From NCBI GenBank assembly GCA_022539475.1, contig VCMS01000338.1:1-58026 (forward strand): DNA of 58,026 nt, given 5' to 3'. Of the stretch, positions 9,416 through 20,869 are shown piece by piece. Under the pieces are notes generated by a model. That model worked only from the letters and a program-made list of their open reading frames with translations. It did no database searches and was not told where the DNA came from. Position numbers and translations under genes: made by a program. Source of the stretch: Gracilaria domingensis (taxonomy: Eukaryota; Rhodophyta; Florideophyceae; Gracilariales; Gracilariaceae). Position 1 is the first letter of the stretch. The number at the start of each line of letters is the position of its first letter.

Positions 9416-11214
9416 ATGAAGGTTATGTTCATGAAGTACAATAACTATAAAGTTAGTGTTTCGCTTTGTTTCTCACCTTCCCATGCGATCCCTGCAATTT
9501 TCGTGCTCGATACCGGGGCCGGTCCGTGCGTATTGAACGCCCGTATGATACCGAAAGCGGTGCCGGATGCACTCAAGCCTGAAGCTATACCCAACCTATT
9601 GGTAGACGCTAACAATCGCCTTCTGTTAGTAAGAGGAACGCTGACCACTATGGTGCAAATTGGAACCTGGGAGATGCGAGTGAAGTTCTCCGTTGTGGAC
9701 AGATTGGCTGCGGATTGCATCCTGGGAACTAGTTTCATTGACAAACATGTGAGAGCAATCTTCCCAGGATCGCAGACAGTCCTGCTCCGTTACGGTGGAA
9801 AGGTTGCCATTCAAGGTCATACGAGAACCAGAAGTGGTTGGGCCGGAACACCAACGCGGAAACTTCCAACCAATACGGTTTCCAATAAGGTTAGGCTCAC
9901 CAAGAAGGTTTCTATAGCCCCTATCCACCAGGCTACGGTTACGGTTTCATGCGATACACCAGGCCTGGTAACGTTGCAGAACCATCCAAGGACAGCGGAA
10001 CGACATCTTACCTTAATGGCGAACGGAATCGTCGAGAACGTACCCCATAGACCATTTCAGGTATACCTCAGCAATTTCGGAAACCACACGGTGCACTTAC
10101 CGAAGAATATCGTGATAGGTGTCGCTCTACCAGCCCCAAGAGGTGTATTCATGATGCCAACCGAGGCCAGCGAGGTCGCCTACCCTAAGCAAGGGGGGAG
10201 GAAATCGTTCGAGAATTACCAAGTGGTATCGAAGAATGCTGATGACAAGACCGTACTGGCCGATACTGACACCGATGCGGTAAAAGCCAGGAAGAAACTG
10301 GAGCTAGATCCAATAAGGGATTGGAGAGAGGAAGTCCAAGTAGGTAACGATTACGGTCCATACAAACGACGTATCCTGCGTCTCCTTGAAGAATTTGAAA
10401 CCATGTGGTCTGGCCATTTAGGTGAAATCAAGGCAGCTGAGCACCGTACCGAACTGGTGCCAGACGCGAAACCAATATGGCAAAAACCCTACCGTGCAGG
10501 TCCAAAAGCCCGCGAGGTAGAGTTGGAAGAGGTAGAAAGGATGCTCCGAGAAGGTGTAATAGAACCTGCCCAATCGGAATGGGCCAGCCCAGTGGTGTTG
10601 GTTCAGAGAAGGTGAGATCCTAGAATGAGGTTTTGTATCGACTACAGGAAGTTGAACAATGTCACCATACAGGATTCGTAACCAATACCCAGGATGGACG
10701 AGTGCATTGATTCCCTTGGGGATGAACAAATATTCACCACTTTGGACGCCAAATGCGGTTATTGGCAAATGCCGATAAGGGAGGAAGACCGAGATAAAAC
10801 GGCTTTCACGTGCCACGCTGGTGTTTACCGTTTTACTCGGATGCCCTTTTGTCTTTGCAATGCACCCGCTACGTTCCAGCGAGCGCTAGATATCATCCTC
10901 TCGAAAGTCAAATGGAGAACCGCATTGGTATATTTAGATGATGTTATCATCTATTCCAGATCGGTGGAAGAACATTTCGTTCACGTCCGTCAGGTTTTGA
11001 GAATGTTACAGATCGCACGGGTAACGCTGAAGCTCCGCAAGTGCTTCTTTTTTGATACCAAAGTGGAATGCCTGGGGCACACAATTAGCCTAGGTCGCCT
11101 TTCAGTAGCCAAGCGGAATCTGCGTGCCGTTCAGGAAGCGAAAGCGCCCCGGTCTTAGACAGAAGTGAGATCCTTTATTGGTCTTTCCAACGTTTACAGA
11201 AGATTCATCAAAAG
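9416..11214 (+). pseudogene. E1 protease and reverse transcriptase, three in-frame stops
   Basis: From ATG 9416 the frame encodes a retropepsin-type aspartic protease (FVLDTGAGPCVL near 9502, CILGTSF near 9718). The RT start follows (EVELEEVERMLREGVIEPA, near 10510). A TGA at 10613, where E2 has Gly, is followed in the same frame by RMRFCIDYRKLN. A TAA at 10679 replaces Tyr of the YPIPRM motif. The RT palm follows with FTTLDAKCGYWQM, MPFCLCNAPATFQRAL and the YLDD active site. A TAG at 11156 stands where E2 has Gln. The frame then runs into NVYRRFIK at 11214, where the ~1.0-kb insert begins. Frame is kept over 1.8 kb despite the stops. E2 gives the intact comparison for most positions. Confidence 0.8.
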
Positions 11215-12219
11215 TGTAGAGCAAACCCAGAAATCGGGATGATCCACAGGATGTCCGAGTCCTGCTTCCTATATGGGCAGTCTCAGTGACACAGCTCTCT
11301 GTCCGTGCTCAAGCTATGAGCAAGCCGGGTGTAAGACTGGAGACGGTGACTGCCTATACCTACAGAGGTGAAACCGCGAAAGGAGCGGGACCCAAGTGGG
11401 TAACGAGATAGAAAGCCTTCAAGATGGAATTGCAAACAAGCAACCGTGCGGACGGTGTACACGAAGAACCGACCACGGAGCGGAGCAACGGCCCGTGCCA
11501 ACCGGCGGAAACAGAGCCGATACTGGCGCGACGACCACGCAGTGGTGCCAACAGAGCGTACCAAAGTGGGGTCAGAGAATACCCGTACGGGGGCGGAAGC
11601 AGTACCTAAACCAGGTGGCGATGCCCAGAGCGACGGCACTCCTTGGCCAAGACGCTCGACATTAGCCGATATCGGAAGAGTAACAAGAAACCAACAATAG
11701 GTGCAAGCTTAGGCTTCCTTAAGGACTCTCAGGGGTAGATATGTCGAGACCAGCCGTGGTTACCCTCCACGAGGAGTAGTAAACCTACGTAGGCGACAAT
11801 ATCTATAGCCCGGTCCTGGGAGATATGACGCGACTCAGGTGAGCTTACTTGGTGGGCTCTAGGGCGAAATGGCCCGAGCCTATATAGGGATCTACCAAGA
11901 ATTGAGCCATTACTAACTACAACTGTGGTGTGTACCTCTCGAGGTTCGAACACGTGTACGACCCAGTGTCAGGGCTCCTATTCACTACCCCGGCGGGTAC
12001 ACCTTGAGTATCTACTCTACACGTCGACTTCGAAGTCCAGCGTCACCTCGTATCCGTGAGCCAATTCCCACATCTACCTATGAAGGTTCCAGCAGACTTC
12101 TTCCGAAATTTAACCAAAAAAGGGGGTGCCATTCATAGTGTGCGCCACGTCACCCAAGGAGGTCAGTGCTCATTATGAGATGCATCTTGCGCCGATTACC
12201 GGATCGTTTTTGCTCCACA
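11215..12219. mobile_element. ~1.0-kb non-autonomous TIR insertion inside E1 pol
   Basis: The insert separates RRFIK from GFATIAAP in a segment that is continuous in E2. Its ends form a short terminal inverted repeat, TGTAGAGCAAA on the left and the complement of TGTGGAGCAAA on the right (10 of 11 match). The flanks share AAAAG (11210-11214 and 12219-12223), a 4-5-bp target duplication; one A is ambiguous between repeat and insert. No transposase is encoded; the reading frames inside look accidental. Its reverse complement is partly similar to 20995-21690 inside E2, so it belongs to a dispersed family. Confidence 0.65.
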
Positions 12220-14612
12220 AAAGGATTCGCGACTATTGCGGCACCTTTGAATAGGAAGCTCCTGGAAGGTCAACCCATGAGGTTTGAAAATCTCTCAGAT
12301 GAAGAGATGGACGCGTTCGAAACGTTCAAACGAGCGCTTCTGAACCCACCAATATTGGCGTTACCCGAAGCTGGTTACCGCTACACGCTAGATACCGACG
12401 CTTCGGACGCCCAAATTGGTTGCTTCCTCATGCAGGAGCAAGAGAACGGCGACAAGCTACCAACTGGTTATTGGAGTCGAGCGCTGACCGAAACGGAGAA
12501 GAACTATGCAGTAACCGAGAAGGAATTTCTAGCAGTAGTGTGGAGCATACTGATGCTCCGTCCTTACCTATGTGGTGAACGTTTTACCTTGCAGACTGAT
12601 CATGATTCCCTCAGGTGGATACTCGGATTGTCAGATGCTTCTGGTCGGTTGGCCAGGCGGAGGTTACGCTTATCTGAGATGGAGTTCGATGTAGAGTACA
12701 GTCCCGGTATAAAGCACAAAGTCGCAAACGCTTTGTCGCGCCTTAGTACCGATGGGTTGGAAACCGAACCGGTGGAGGACGATATACCGTGCTTCACAAT
12801 TTCTAATGACCCAAGTGGTAATTCGACCGATACGGTACAAGAAGTTTAGGAAATACCTGGGGAAGGTGAACTCTGGAATGACAATCTTTACCAACAGGTC
12901 ATGACCCTTGAGGAAATGGACGTCACGCCCATTCCCCAAGAGGAGTTCCTTCGGGAGCAAGCTAACGACCCGTATTGCAAGTCGCTGGCAGACCAAGTTG
13001 GTGGGAAAGGATCGCAGAATGACGTCGACCGAAACGCTTATCTTGTGCAGAAATCAACCCTTCACGGTCTCCTCCAAAAGGTCGTACCGAAATGTTTGCG
13101 GCCTAGAGTCCTTTATCTGACTCACTTTCCCAGGCTTGCTGGTCACCCAGGTGGTATAAGGACTTATTATACCCTGAGAAGGCAGTTTTACTGGCCACAC
13201 ATGGCACAAGACGTGTACTCCTTTGTGGCGCAGTGCGAGTCATGTTTGAGAACCCGTGGTGGTGTGCGCAAACATAAGAAGTACCTCAAGCTGTTTCCGG
13301 CTGCGGGTCCTATGAAGTTTGTCGCCATTGACCTTCTAGGCCCACTACTAAGAATCTCAAGGGGGTACCAACACATTATGGTTATCACCGACCGGTTCTC
13401 AAAACTAACTCGAGCTATACCTCTGAAGGACACGAAGAGTACCACTTTGGCTGTTGCGTTTCTAAACAATTGGATTTACCCATATGGTGCGCCACTCTAC
13501 TTGCTAACCGATAGTAGCTCGAACCTCGCGGCGAAGTTTTTCGAAGCTGTTGGTAGCCTTCTAGGTATCAAACACTACTTCACTACCGCCCACCACCCCC
13601 AAACCAATGGGCAAGTGGAAAGATTTAACCAAACATTGGTCTCGAGGTTGCTCCACTACACTGAGGAACACCAAACTAGTTGGGATGAGCTGGTTCAGCC
13701 GCTTACCTACTCCTACAACCTACAGGTGCATCGCTCTGCGCAGACAACACCGTTGATCTGGTGCTGCCGCGTCACCCTCCGGGTATTGTTCTTCAAGGTG
13801 AACCCACAGGGGAGGCATCAGCTGGTTCTTTAACTCCGGCTCAGGTGAAGAGGAATACCTTTTTGAGGTTGAGGAAGGCCCTAAAGTATGCGCAGAGCAA
13901 GCTCACTGCTGCTCAACGCCGCTATAAAGCAGACTACGACCGAAAGGTAAACCGTGTGGTGTCTGTGGAACCGGGATAGTACGTCTATTTAGACATACCA
14001 CCAAAAGGTTCGGGACCGAGACCTGGTGATGAGGCAAAAGACGGAGAGATTGACCGCGAGGTTAACTCTAAGCTACTACCGAAATCCACGGGTCCCTATA
14101 AGGTTCTGACGTCTACTGACCAAACGGTAACAATACTCCAAGATGGTCTGCACAATACTGTGTCGATTGACCGAGTATCGGTAGCGCCAGAGACGGTTCA
14201 ACACCGTATTGAGGTAGAGGAACGTGCGCGTGATGCCCGAACGGTTGAACTCCGCGTTAGACCAAATGGTGAAAAAGAACCTCTGGAGGTCGGTGAGGAC
14301 GAAGGCGGAACCGATCCGGACTACATTCTACCCGTGGAGGAGTTCAGTGACCATGAAGGTGATGCCCCGGATGCCCCGACAGACTCCGCGACGAACGCGG
14401 GATACCAAGTGGTGGACGCGCAGGAGTCCGATGAATATCCTGTGGAATCCATCGTCGGTCACGAACGTACACCAGAAGGTCTTAAGTACCGCGTACGGTG
14501 GTATGGTTGGGAGCCCGAGGGTGACACTCCTGAGCCACCCTCAGCTATCCCTAGGAACTTTGCCATCCGATACTGGCGGAGGCAAGGGGAACCCATGCCA
14601 CCGGACGGTTGA
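12220..14612 (+). pseudogene. E1 RNase H, integrase and chromodomain
   Basis: After the insert the RNase H domain resumes (TLDTDASDAQIGC, VTEKEFLAVVWS, TDHDSLRWILG, KVANALSRL). A TAG at 12847 precedes the integrase. The integrase has its HHCC zinc module (THFPRLAGH...CESC), then D in AIDLLGP, D in YLLTD and E in NGQVERFNQ. A one-base deletion near 13753 shifts the frame; E2 has TTPFDLVL there. The frame continues through KVNRVVSVEPG, a TAG at 13977 (Glu in E2) and LDIPPKG. The C-terminus at about 14424-14590 is a chromodomain (YPVESIVGHERTPEGLKYRV then RWYGW). Chromodomains direct integration of such elements to particular chromatin. At least two stops and one frameshift make this copy inactive. 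Confidence 0.8.
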
Positions 14613-16505
14613 ATTGTCTAACCACATCGGGTTACTCGTCTACGGAAGGGGGAGACATAGCCGCCCCCTCTTTTGTTACTACTAACGTATAACTAATGGG
14701 TAACATGTGTAAAAACACAGCCTGAAAGGGACAGCGTACTGCGAGGAGTGCAGTGACACTGTGTCAAGCTCTCTCCTTGACGTGCGGCCCTCTGTTGGGC
14801 TGCTGCGCCAAAGTCTGTGCTTCTCACAGAAGCAATCTTCCACCTGCCTGCTGGTTGGCTGAGTGGGAGATGATCTGCCGATTCCACTGGCGATAGATGC
14901 CGGCGGTTGAGGCTGCTGTGAAGCGAACTCTCGGGGTATAGGTTCGATGCAAGTTCGTTGAATAATAGTTGTAGTAATTGATGGTACCTTTCATTGACTT
15001 AATGCTTCAAAGTATCTACTTAAGTACTAATATTCTCTCTACGTTGCACTCCAGTAAAGCTTTTTGATAGGACAAATCATTACCACTCGTTCACATCATG
15101 ACTCTGTAAACCAACAATTCAACTTCATCGAAGTTGAGCATAAACAATCTGTTTCAATCTCGCGTAAGTGTCAACACTCGACAACATGAGGTAACTAACC
15201 AACAGGGATATTCGCGAAAAGTTGCAACCACAAAGGAACGCACCTATTGGTTTTGAAGAAACCTCAGGGGAGATGGCGCCCACGATCAGTAATGATGAAG
15301 AGGCGACGCTTATATGGAGCCGTGGAAGTCGCGCGTGACACGCGCCGCACCACGCGATGCACGCGCTACGGTCCAGGCACGCGCCTCACGCATGCAAGAC
15401 CAAATGGTGGAAATAAAAAAATTTGCCTCTTTCAGATGGCAAGAGTGCACGCGCATCATGCTTCGAGCCTGGCGCGAGTAACCGATTCGGTATACACTAT
15501 TATGTGTAGCGTGCACGCGCATGCTTGGTCAAAAAATTCAAGTATTTTGACCGCGCGGCAACGCCAAATCGGGCATTCACAACCTCTGAAACCGCCTGGT
15601 TTTCGAGATACAGACCAAAAGGTGTTTCGTCGTTTTTGATACCATTTGGTGGGGTAATTTTGCCGTCAAATTTTTTGACTCGCCTCGCAAGTAATCTCAT
15701 GGTCTTGACGCCGCGGGCGCCTCCATTCAGCCCTAGAGGTAATGCATATCTTTGCAGATACATTGCTGGACGCCACTTCAAAGCGCGCAGCGCGTGGAGC
15801 AACCACGTTGGTACAGCGCAACGTCTCGCGGGCACCGCAGCTCACCTTAATGGTAATGAAGAACACTGAACACCGAAATGGCTGTATGAAAAGGCGCATT
15901 CGATGGCGAAGGGAGACGACATTTCACAATTACCACTTGGTTTTCTCAATCTCTACCTTTTGGTCCATAGCTTCTTTACCACCATGGTATGCTGGCCTAA
16001 GGAAGGGGGAGAGGAGGTTTTTTGCAGGTTTTTCGCAGGATGTCAGCGACTACCTCATGGTGTCTTGGAGACCTCGTAGGGAAAATGGCGTATGAATTGG
16101 GAACCAAACTGGTTGAAGAGATATAGGATCGATACCAACAGGTTTTGATGGAAGATAGGACTAAACAAATTGGTGAAGAAGGAACTCTAGCCAGATGAAA
16201 GAACTCTGTTTCTATCATGAGGTAACCTATAAGGAACGCATTAACGGAGACCAACCAAGAAGGTTTTCAGAATTGCACCGAACAGATTAACTCCACCGAT
16301 AGGTCGACCGTAAGGGTGATGTAGCAACTATCTCAGAGTTGTGTGAAAAACAAACCTAAACGGTACTGGGAGGTGTTAGAAACTTTGCGGTGAAAATTGA
16401 AGACCGGTTGGTAGAAGTTTCTTTAAGCTAACCAAATGGTAACCGTTACGGACGAGTGTGACCCAGCAACCAAGTTGGTTCACGCAAGAGATCCAAATGG
16501 TTGGA
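14613..16505. other. E1 3' noncoding region, rich in the ACCA-NN-TGGT motif
   Basis: No convincing gene is visible. It carries exact palindromic decamers at 15399, 15641, 15932 and 16431 and many ACC(N4-5)GGT variants. Around 15295-15560 it is very rich in GCGCG and repeats GTGCACGCGCAT twice. No antisense gene like that of E2 was found on the minus strand here. Confidence 0.5.
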
Positions 16506-16510
16506 GTCCC

Positions 16511-17082
16511 TGTGGTATAACCGATCGGTGCGAGCTGTGAGTGGGGAGCCCTGCGTGGGCTCGACCCTGCCGAGGGATGAAACGCGTGACACCTAATAGG
16601 TCGGCAGCACCCGGAGTTGCCTATAGTGCACGGTGACCAAGTAGTAAATACGCCTGCACTGGTGTGCGGCAGGCACGTATAACCCTCGAGGTCAGCAAAA
16701 CTAAAAGAGAACTACTAGACTTACTAATTGGTGACTGTAGAACCAAACTGGTGTCGAATTAGCCTGGTTGGTGCTTGACTTTACCATTTGGTGTGTTAGG
16801 TTGGCTTCTCGGGGGTTTAGTACACCCGAGCGCCCCTCCGGCTCTCACGGGCCTAGTGGCACGTGGGCCACCGGAAGGTGCATTTGTGGTGCACCACCCC
16901 GGCTACATATCGACAGTACCTAGTAAATATTAATTCTAAATTAATGAAAATAAACCAATTAGTCCTTGTCGTCCGTGCCCATACGCGTCCCACGTGGTAC
17001 AGTAGACACCCGGGCTCAGAGCCTGGTGACGTCACCATTTGGTCTAGCACAATCCCCCACCGGTCGGGCGTACTATACTACA
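16511..17082 (-). repeat. E2 3' LTR (572 bp)
   Basis: Aligned base for base with 28292-28863. It contains a perfect 12-bp palindrome with a TGACGTCA core (17025-17036), an AT-rich block near 16918-16964, and exact ACCA-NN-TGGT decamers at 16783 and 17034. The target duplication GTCCC precedes it at 16506-16510. An antisense promoter here would drive the plus-strand gene starting near 17711; that is inferred. Confidence 0.9.
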
Positions 17083-17094
17083 GGCCCCCTTCCT
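17083..17094 (-). promoter_or_regulatory. E2 polypurine tract
   Basis: Read on the minus strand, an AGGAAGGGGGC run directly abuts the 3' LTR start. This is the expected primer position for plus-strand DNA synthesis in LTR retroelements. Confidence 0.75.
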
Positions 17095-17710
17095 ACCAAC
17101 AGGCACGCCCCGTGGCTGTACAGATCCGCCGGCGTCTGCCGCTCTTTCACCGAACGGTCAGTGCCTAACGTCGCCCGGCGCGTAGCGCGCGTCATGGCGC
17201 GACACGGCGCTTGTGGCGGAGTATCCCCCAGAGGTGGGGGTCTCGAGTGCGTTAATTGCACACCCTCGTGGTTGCTCCTTCTGCCAGTGCCATCCTTAAT
17301 AGGTCGGCTCGCCTTGCGCAACGAATGAGCGACCTGGGCCCCTTGCGATGATCGGCGCCAAGTGTACCTACTGGTCGTCCTCCTCTTCTTCCCATCGTCG
17401 GTTTCTGGTTGCAGCTCCACCCCCCAGGGGCACCTCCCTCCGCGGGTTGCGAAGCTGCCCGCGCTTTCCTCTTGGTTGCCGTGATCTTCCCCGACGGGTG
17501 TTGTCGGCGTCGCCACCCCCACCCCGGGGTTGCTAATACCAAGTGGTGCCTTACGGGTGAGTCTCATCTTGCGCCGGCTCTCCCTGACCTTCCTGGTTGG
17601 GTGGCTGCTCCTCCGTGTCGGTTGGCTCCCTTGCGGGTTGTGTGCTTTGCGTCTCTTGCCGTCTTGGTCGCTGTCCTTGGTGGTGTTTCCGCTGCACGAC
17701 TTCTACCCTC

Positions 17711-20467
17711 ATGGGTGAGCGGTCGACCTCCTCTACGGGGTGGTCTATGACCTTCGAGCGCCGCGTGAACGGGGATGACGTATGCGTGTCCCCCGTCCCG
17801 ACCACTGCGGGGCGCGCTTCCGATGCAGGCGCTCCTTACGCGCCCGATTACCAGTTGGTGGAGTCCCCGCGTCGCCGTGGCCTATCCCAAGCCGGTACCT
17901 TGGTTTCCCTTCCATCGGGCGTCGACGGTCCGGAAGCCGAGACCCTCGTGGTGCGCGAAGAGCCGCATTACGACCCTATAAGAGGCTGCTCCACCTCTGA
18001 GGTATCTCCGTCACCGCAGACCACCCGCTCAGTCCGAGAGGTTCTTGCGGCGTCTAGGATGTCCGAGAAGACCCCTGGGGTAGCCCGAGAGCGTGGCGGC
18101 GGCATTTTCAAACCGCTTACTCGGGCTAGCGCCCGGGCTCTCTAGGGTCCATATGGTCGTGGCGGCGGCCATGATCCTTATGCCGTCGCTGCTGGTCCCA
18201 GCAACATCAACCCCTTGGCGGTCGCCGGAACGGTGGAGGCTCAGAAGCTTATACCACATGACCTTAACACGGCACATGGGCAGCCGCACGCCCATTATGG
18301 CGCCCGGTTTGCTGACATCTCCGCCGAAATGGTTACTGTCGGGAACTGGCCGTTTCATATCAGCTCCTCGTTCTGTTCCTTGCGGTTCCGCCATATGGCA
18401 CTCTCGCAGTACAGCGCCATTGCCCGCTGGGATTGTCGCCGTTTGGAGGCGGTGCCGATAGCTCCTCCGCCACCCCGTCAGGGTGAGAAGCAGAACCGAT
18501 TTGATCGTCCTCAGTGCTTCCACGCACGGCAGACGCACACGAAGTTCCTCTACTACATCCCAGTGGCCATCCCGTCGGACCTCCCGTTCATTAGATGCGA
18601 CGGGGAGGTCCAATATTTCCGCCGCTTGGTCGATATCATTCACCGTCTGGACGAACCAACTGGTTACCTCGAGGTTAATCTCGACTACGTGGCGTTCGAA
18701 CGCCCTTTAGACACCAACTACTGGACAGACAGTGGCAGGTGGGCGACTGATGCGATGGGCGAGAGCCGGGTCCGTCACCGTCATGGTCGTACGCGTACGA
18801 TGCACCTCTTCCACAACGTTGAATACTGGTCGCAGAGCGACCAGAACCGCCGTTCGTGGTATGTGAGCCGGCCGTCTTGGTGAGATCACTACGAAGTTTG
18901 CCAGTGGTTGGAGGTGCCGACCCCTCCGGTTCTAGCGTACTTTGGAAGTAGCATCGTCCTCGAAAGAAACAATGCGTACGCCGTTTGGTCGGTTGCGCGT
19001 AGCGAATGGGCCGTTATGGTGGCGATTCTCGCCCTTCAGGCATCCGTTGAGGGTGTGAACTGGGACACCCGCTGTCCTGACAAGGCCGTCGGCATCAGCG
19101 GTACTCAACCAGTTGGTCGTATCTTCCACATCCCGACTGATGTCATTGAAGACATTCGTGCGGTGGGGCTTGCCGCCATTGTGGGAGGTACGAAGTATAC
19201 TGCTCAGCAACTCGACAACTACCTCACGGCTGTGAGTAACCACAATTGGGGCGACCATCAAGGTTGGGACGTCTATGACCCTGAGGTCAGAGCATAGTGC
19301 CCTTGCAGAACCAGCATGTTGCTGGCGAGGACCCTTTTGGTGACTACGATACCATGATGGTGGCCGCCGAGAACTATGAGTCCCCTGCATTGCCTCCGTC
19401 GGCTCCCGTGCAGGCCACCCCCTACCAGTGTGGCGGCTCCCACCCCTACTGGTCCTTCCAATGCTCACGCAGCGGAGCATCCTTCTGGCTCGGGGACCCA
19501 TGGACCTCTCCGCGGTTGTTTTCAGTCGCTCCCGGTAAACCCGGTACCCCCAGGTGGTGACAGCGGTGCGATTTGGAGCGCTCTGGCGCGTCTCAACCAC
19601 GCGTCGATGGTGCACTTCAACCGTCCTGGTCCAAACGACATCCTCACCGCGGTGGATACCTTGACAAACTTGCTCCCAGTGGTCGCTCACCATGAGCGGC
19701 GTACCAGCGAGTTGCGGCAGTTCCGCGATTACTTTCAGCGCAATCTCTACCGTGAGGTGACTGCCTATGTCGGTCAGCTGAGCAACCTCGTGGAAGGCCA
19801 TGCGCCGTTACGTCGACCCCCTGTGGAAAGTTTCAACCCGTATGCCCCAGCGTCTCAGGCGCCTGCGACCCAGATGGTAGGCTTTGGTGGTCTCGGAACG
19901 TATCAACCGCCCGATGGAGCTCCTGGTGCAGATCCTTCGGCACTCTTCCATACAACGCTTGGTCCTCATAACTTTCCTCTCCCTCCCGCCAGTACTGAGA
20001 TGGGAGCACCAAGTGGTTTCCAAACTGGTATCCGCTCGGCTCCGCTTCCGTCGTCGTCCAGTGCTCCGACGGCGGCTGCTGGACCTGAGCCTTCGGGAGT
20101 TGGGGCACCTCCTGGGCTGACCTTTGGTGCAGGGCCGTCCAGCGGTCTTGCTCCTCCTCCGACCTCTGGCGGTATCCCTCCGACTAGCTTGCCGCCTTCC
20201 TTCCATCCAACCACTGGTCCTGCGAACACCATGCCGGTAGTTAGCAGCGGCTCCCCAGTAGGGCCTTCTGCCTCTACTCCACTACCAAGTAATGGTGCGC
20301 CAGCGAGCGCAGCCAGCGGCGGTGGCGGAAGCTCCGCCGGTCCTATATCGGTGTCTTCTGGTCGTGGAGGTTCCGCGCCGTCTCGAGGTACCTTTCGTGG
20401 CCGTGGGCGCGGTCGCGGGACCGGTCGTGGTCGCAGACGTGGCCGTGGTTCTGCCAAGGCCTTCTAA
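17711..20467 (+). pseudogene. Antisense gene of E2: ~900-residue protein with C-terminal RGG/RGR tail
   Basis: One frame, from ATG 17711 (open from 17597), reads in the opposite sense to gag-pol. It is broken by stops at 18143 (TAG), 18881 (TGA) and 19295 (TAG), then shifts frame for about 130 bases (19297 to ~19430) and returns. Text on both sides of each stop continues as ordinary protein. Segments include GNWPFHISSSFCSLRFRHMA, KFLYYIPVAIPSDLPFIRCD, VLAYFGSSIVLERNNAYAVW and QLRQFRDYFQRNLYREVTAY-like helices (starting SELRQF). A proline/serine/glycine-rich linker follows, then a GRGRGRGTGRGRRRGRG tail typical of RNA- or DNA-binding RGG regions. I do not recognise the family. Plant Ty3 elements of the Ogre/Retand type also carry antisense genes near the 3' LTR; similarity to them is untested. 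Confidence 0.7.
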
Positions 20468-20506
20468 GTTACCTCGTGGTTAGCGCTTGGAGGTCCGTCT
20501 TTGACT

Positions 20507-20512
20507 AATAAA
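20507..20512 (+). terminator. AATAAA downstream of the antisense gene
   Basis: An AATAAA lies 40 bases after the antisense gene stop, in the gap before the convergent end of E2 pol at 20618. It would fit a polyadenylation signal, though algal signals are not always of this form. Confidence 0.35.
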
Positions 20513-20617
20513 GTGTCTTGCGTTGTGCGTTATGATCTGGTTCCATTTTCCTGTTAGGTTAGTTAGCATTTCATGTGCCTTTTGGCGTTCAACGGCTTAG
20601 ACAACCCTCCCCCCTTC

Positions 20618-20857
20618 TTAGCGACGCGTACCACGCGGAGGAGTACCAGTTGATGGGGGCGTTCGCCCCTGGTTGCGCCAGTATCGGATGATGAAGTTGT
20701 TAGGGATATGACCAGGTGGTTCCATAGAGTCGTACTCTGGCGACCATCCGTACCATCTGTAGAGCAACGCAATTTGCGTGGTTATCAGGATGATGCGTCT
20801 CATATACTCAGGGGAGTGATACGAGGATGCACTCGAAGAGTTATGAGTTGAACCCAA
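20618..20857 (-). pseudogene. Chromodomain tail of E2 pol
   Basis: The frame is the same as the integrase frame farther upstream. The stretch LLYRWYGWSPEYDSMEPPGH then IPNNFIIRYWRNQG aligns with E1 KYRVRWYGWEPEGDTPEPPS and IPRNFAIRYWRRQG. It is separated from the integrase by about 1.07 kb of non-homologous DNA, so it is an orphaned C-terminus in this copy. Confidence 0.65.
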
Positions 20858-20869
20858 TTTTGGCGGTTA

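Noticed and set aside
11930..11965. GGTTCGAA as a tRNA B box
   Set aside because: No acceptor stem, A box or cloverleaf could be built around it.
14693..16254. Search for an E2-like antisense gene in E1
   Set aside because: Only short minus-strand frames occur, with no similarity to the E2 antisense protein.
18932..19801. Long minus-strand reading frame of 289 codons opposite the E2 antisense gene, and similar ones at 18029-18643 and 19966-20457
   Set aside because: They mirror the plus-strand gene in a GC-rich stretch, lack continuity with each other, and have the Arg/Ser/Pro-rich composition of shadow frames.
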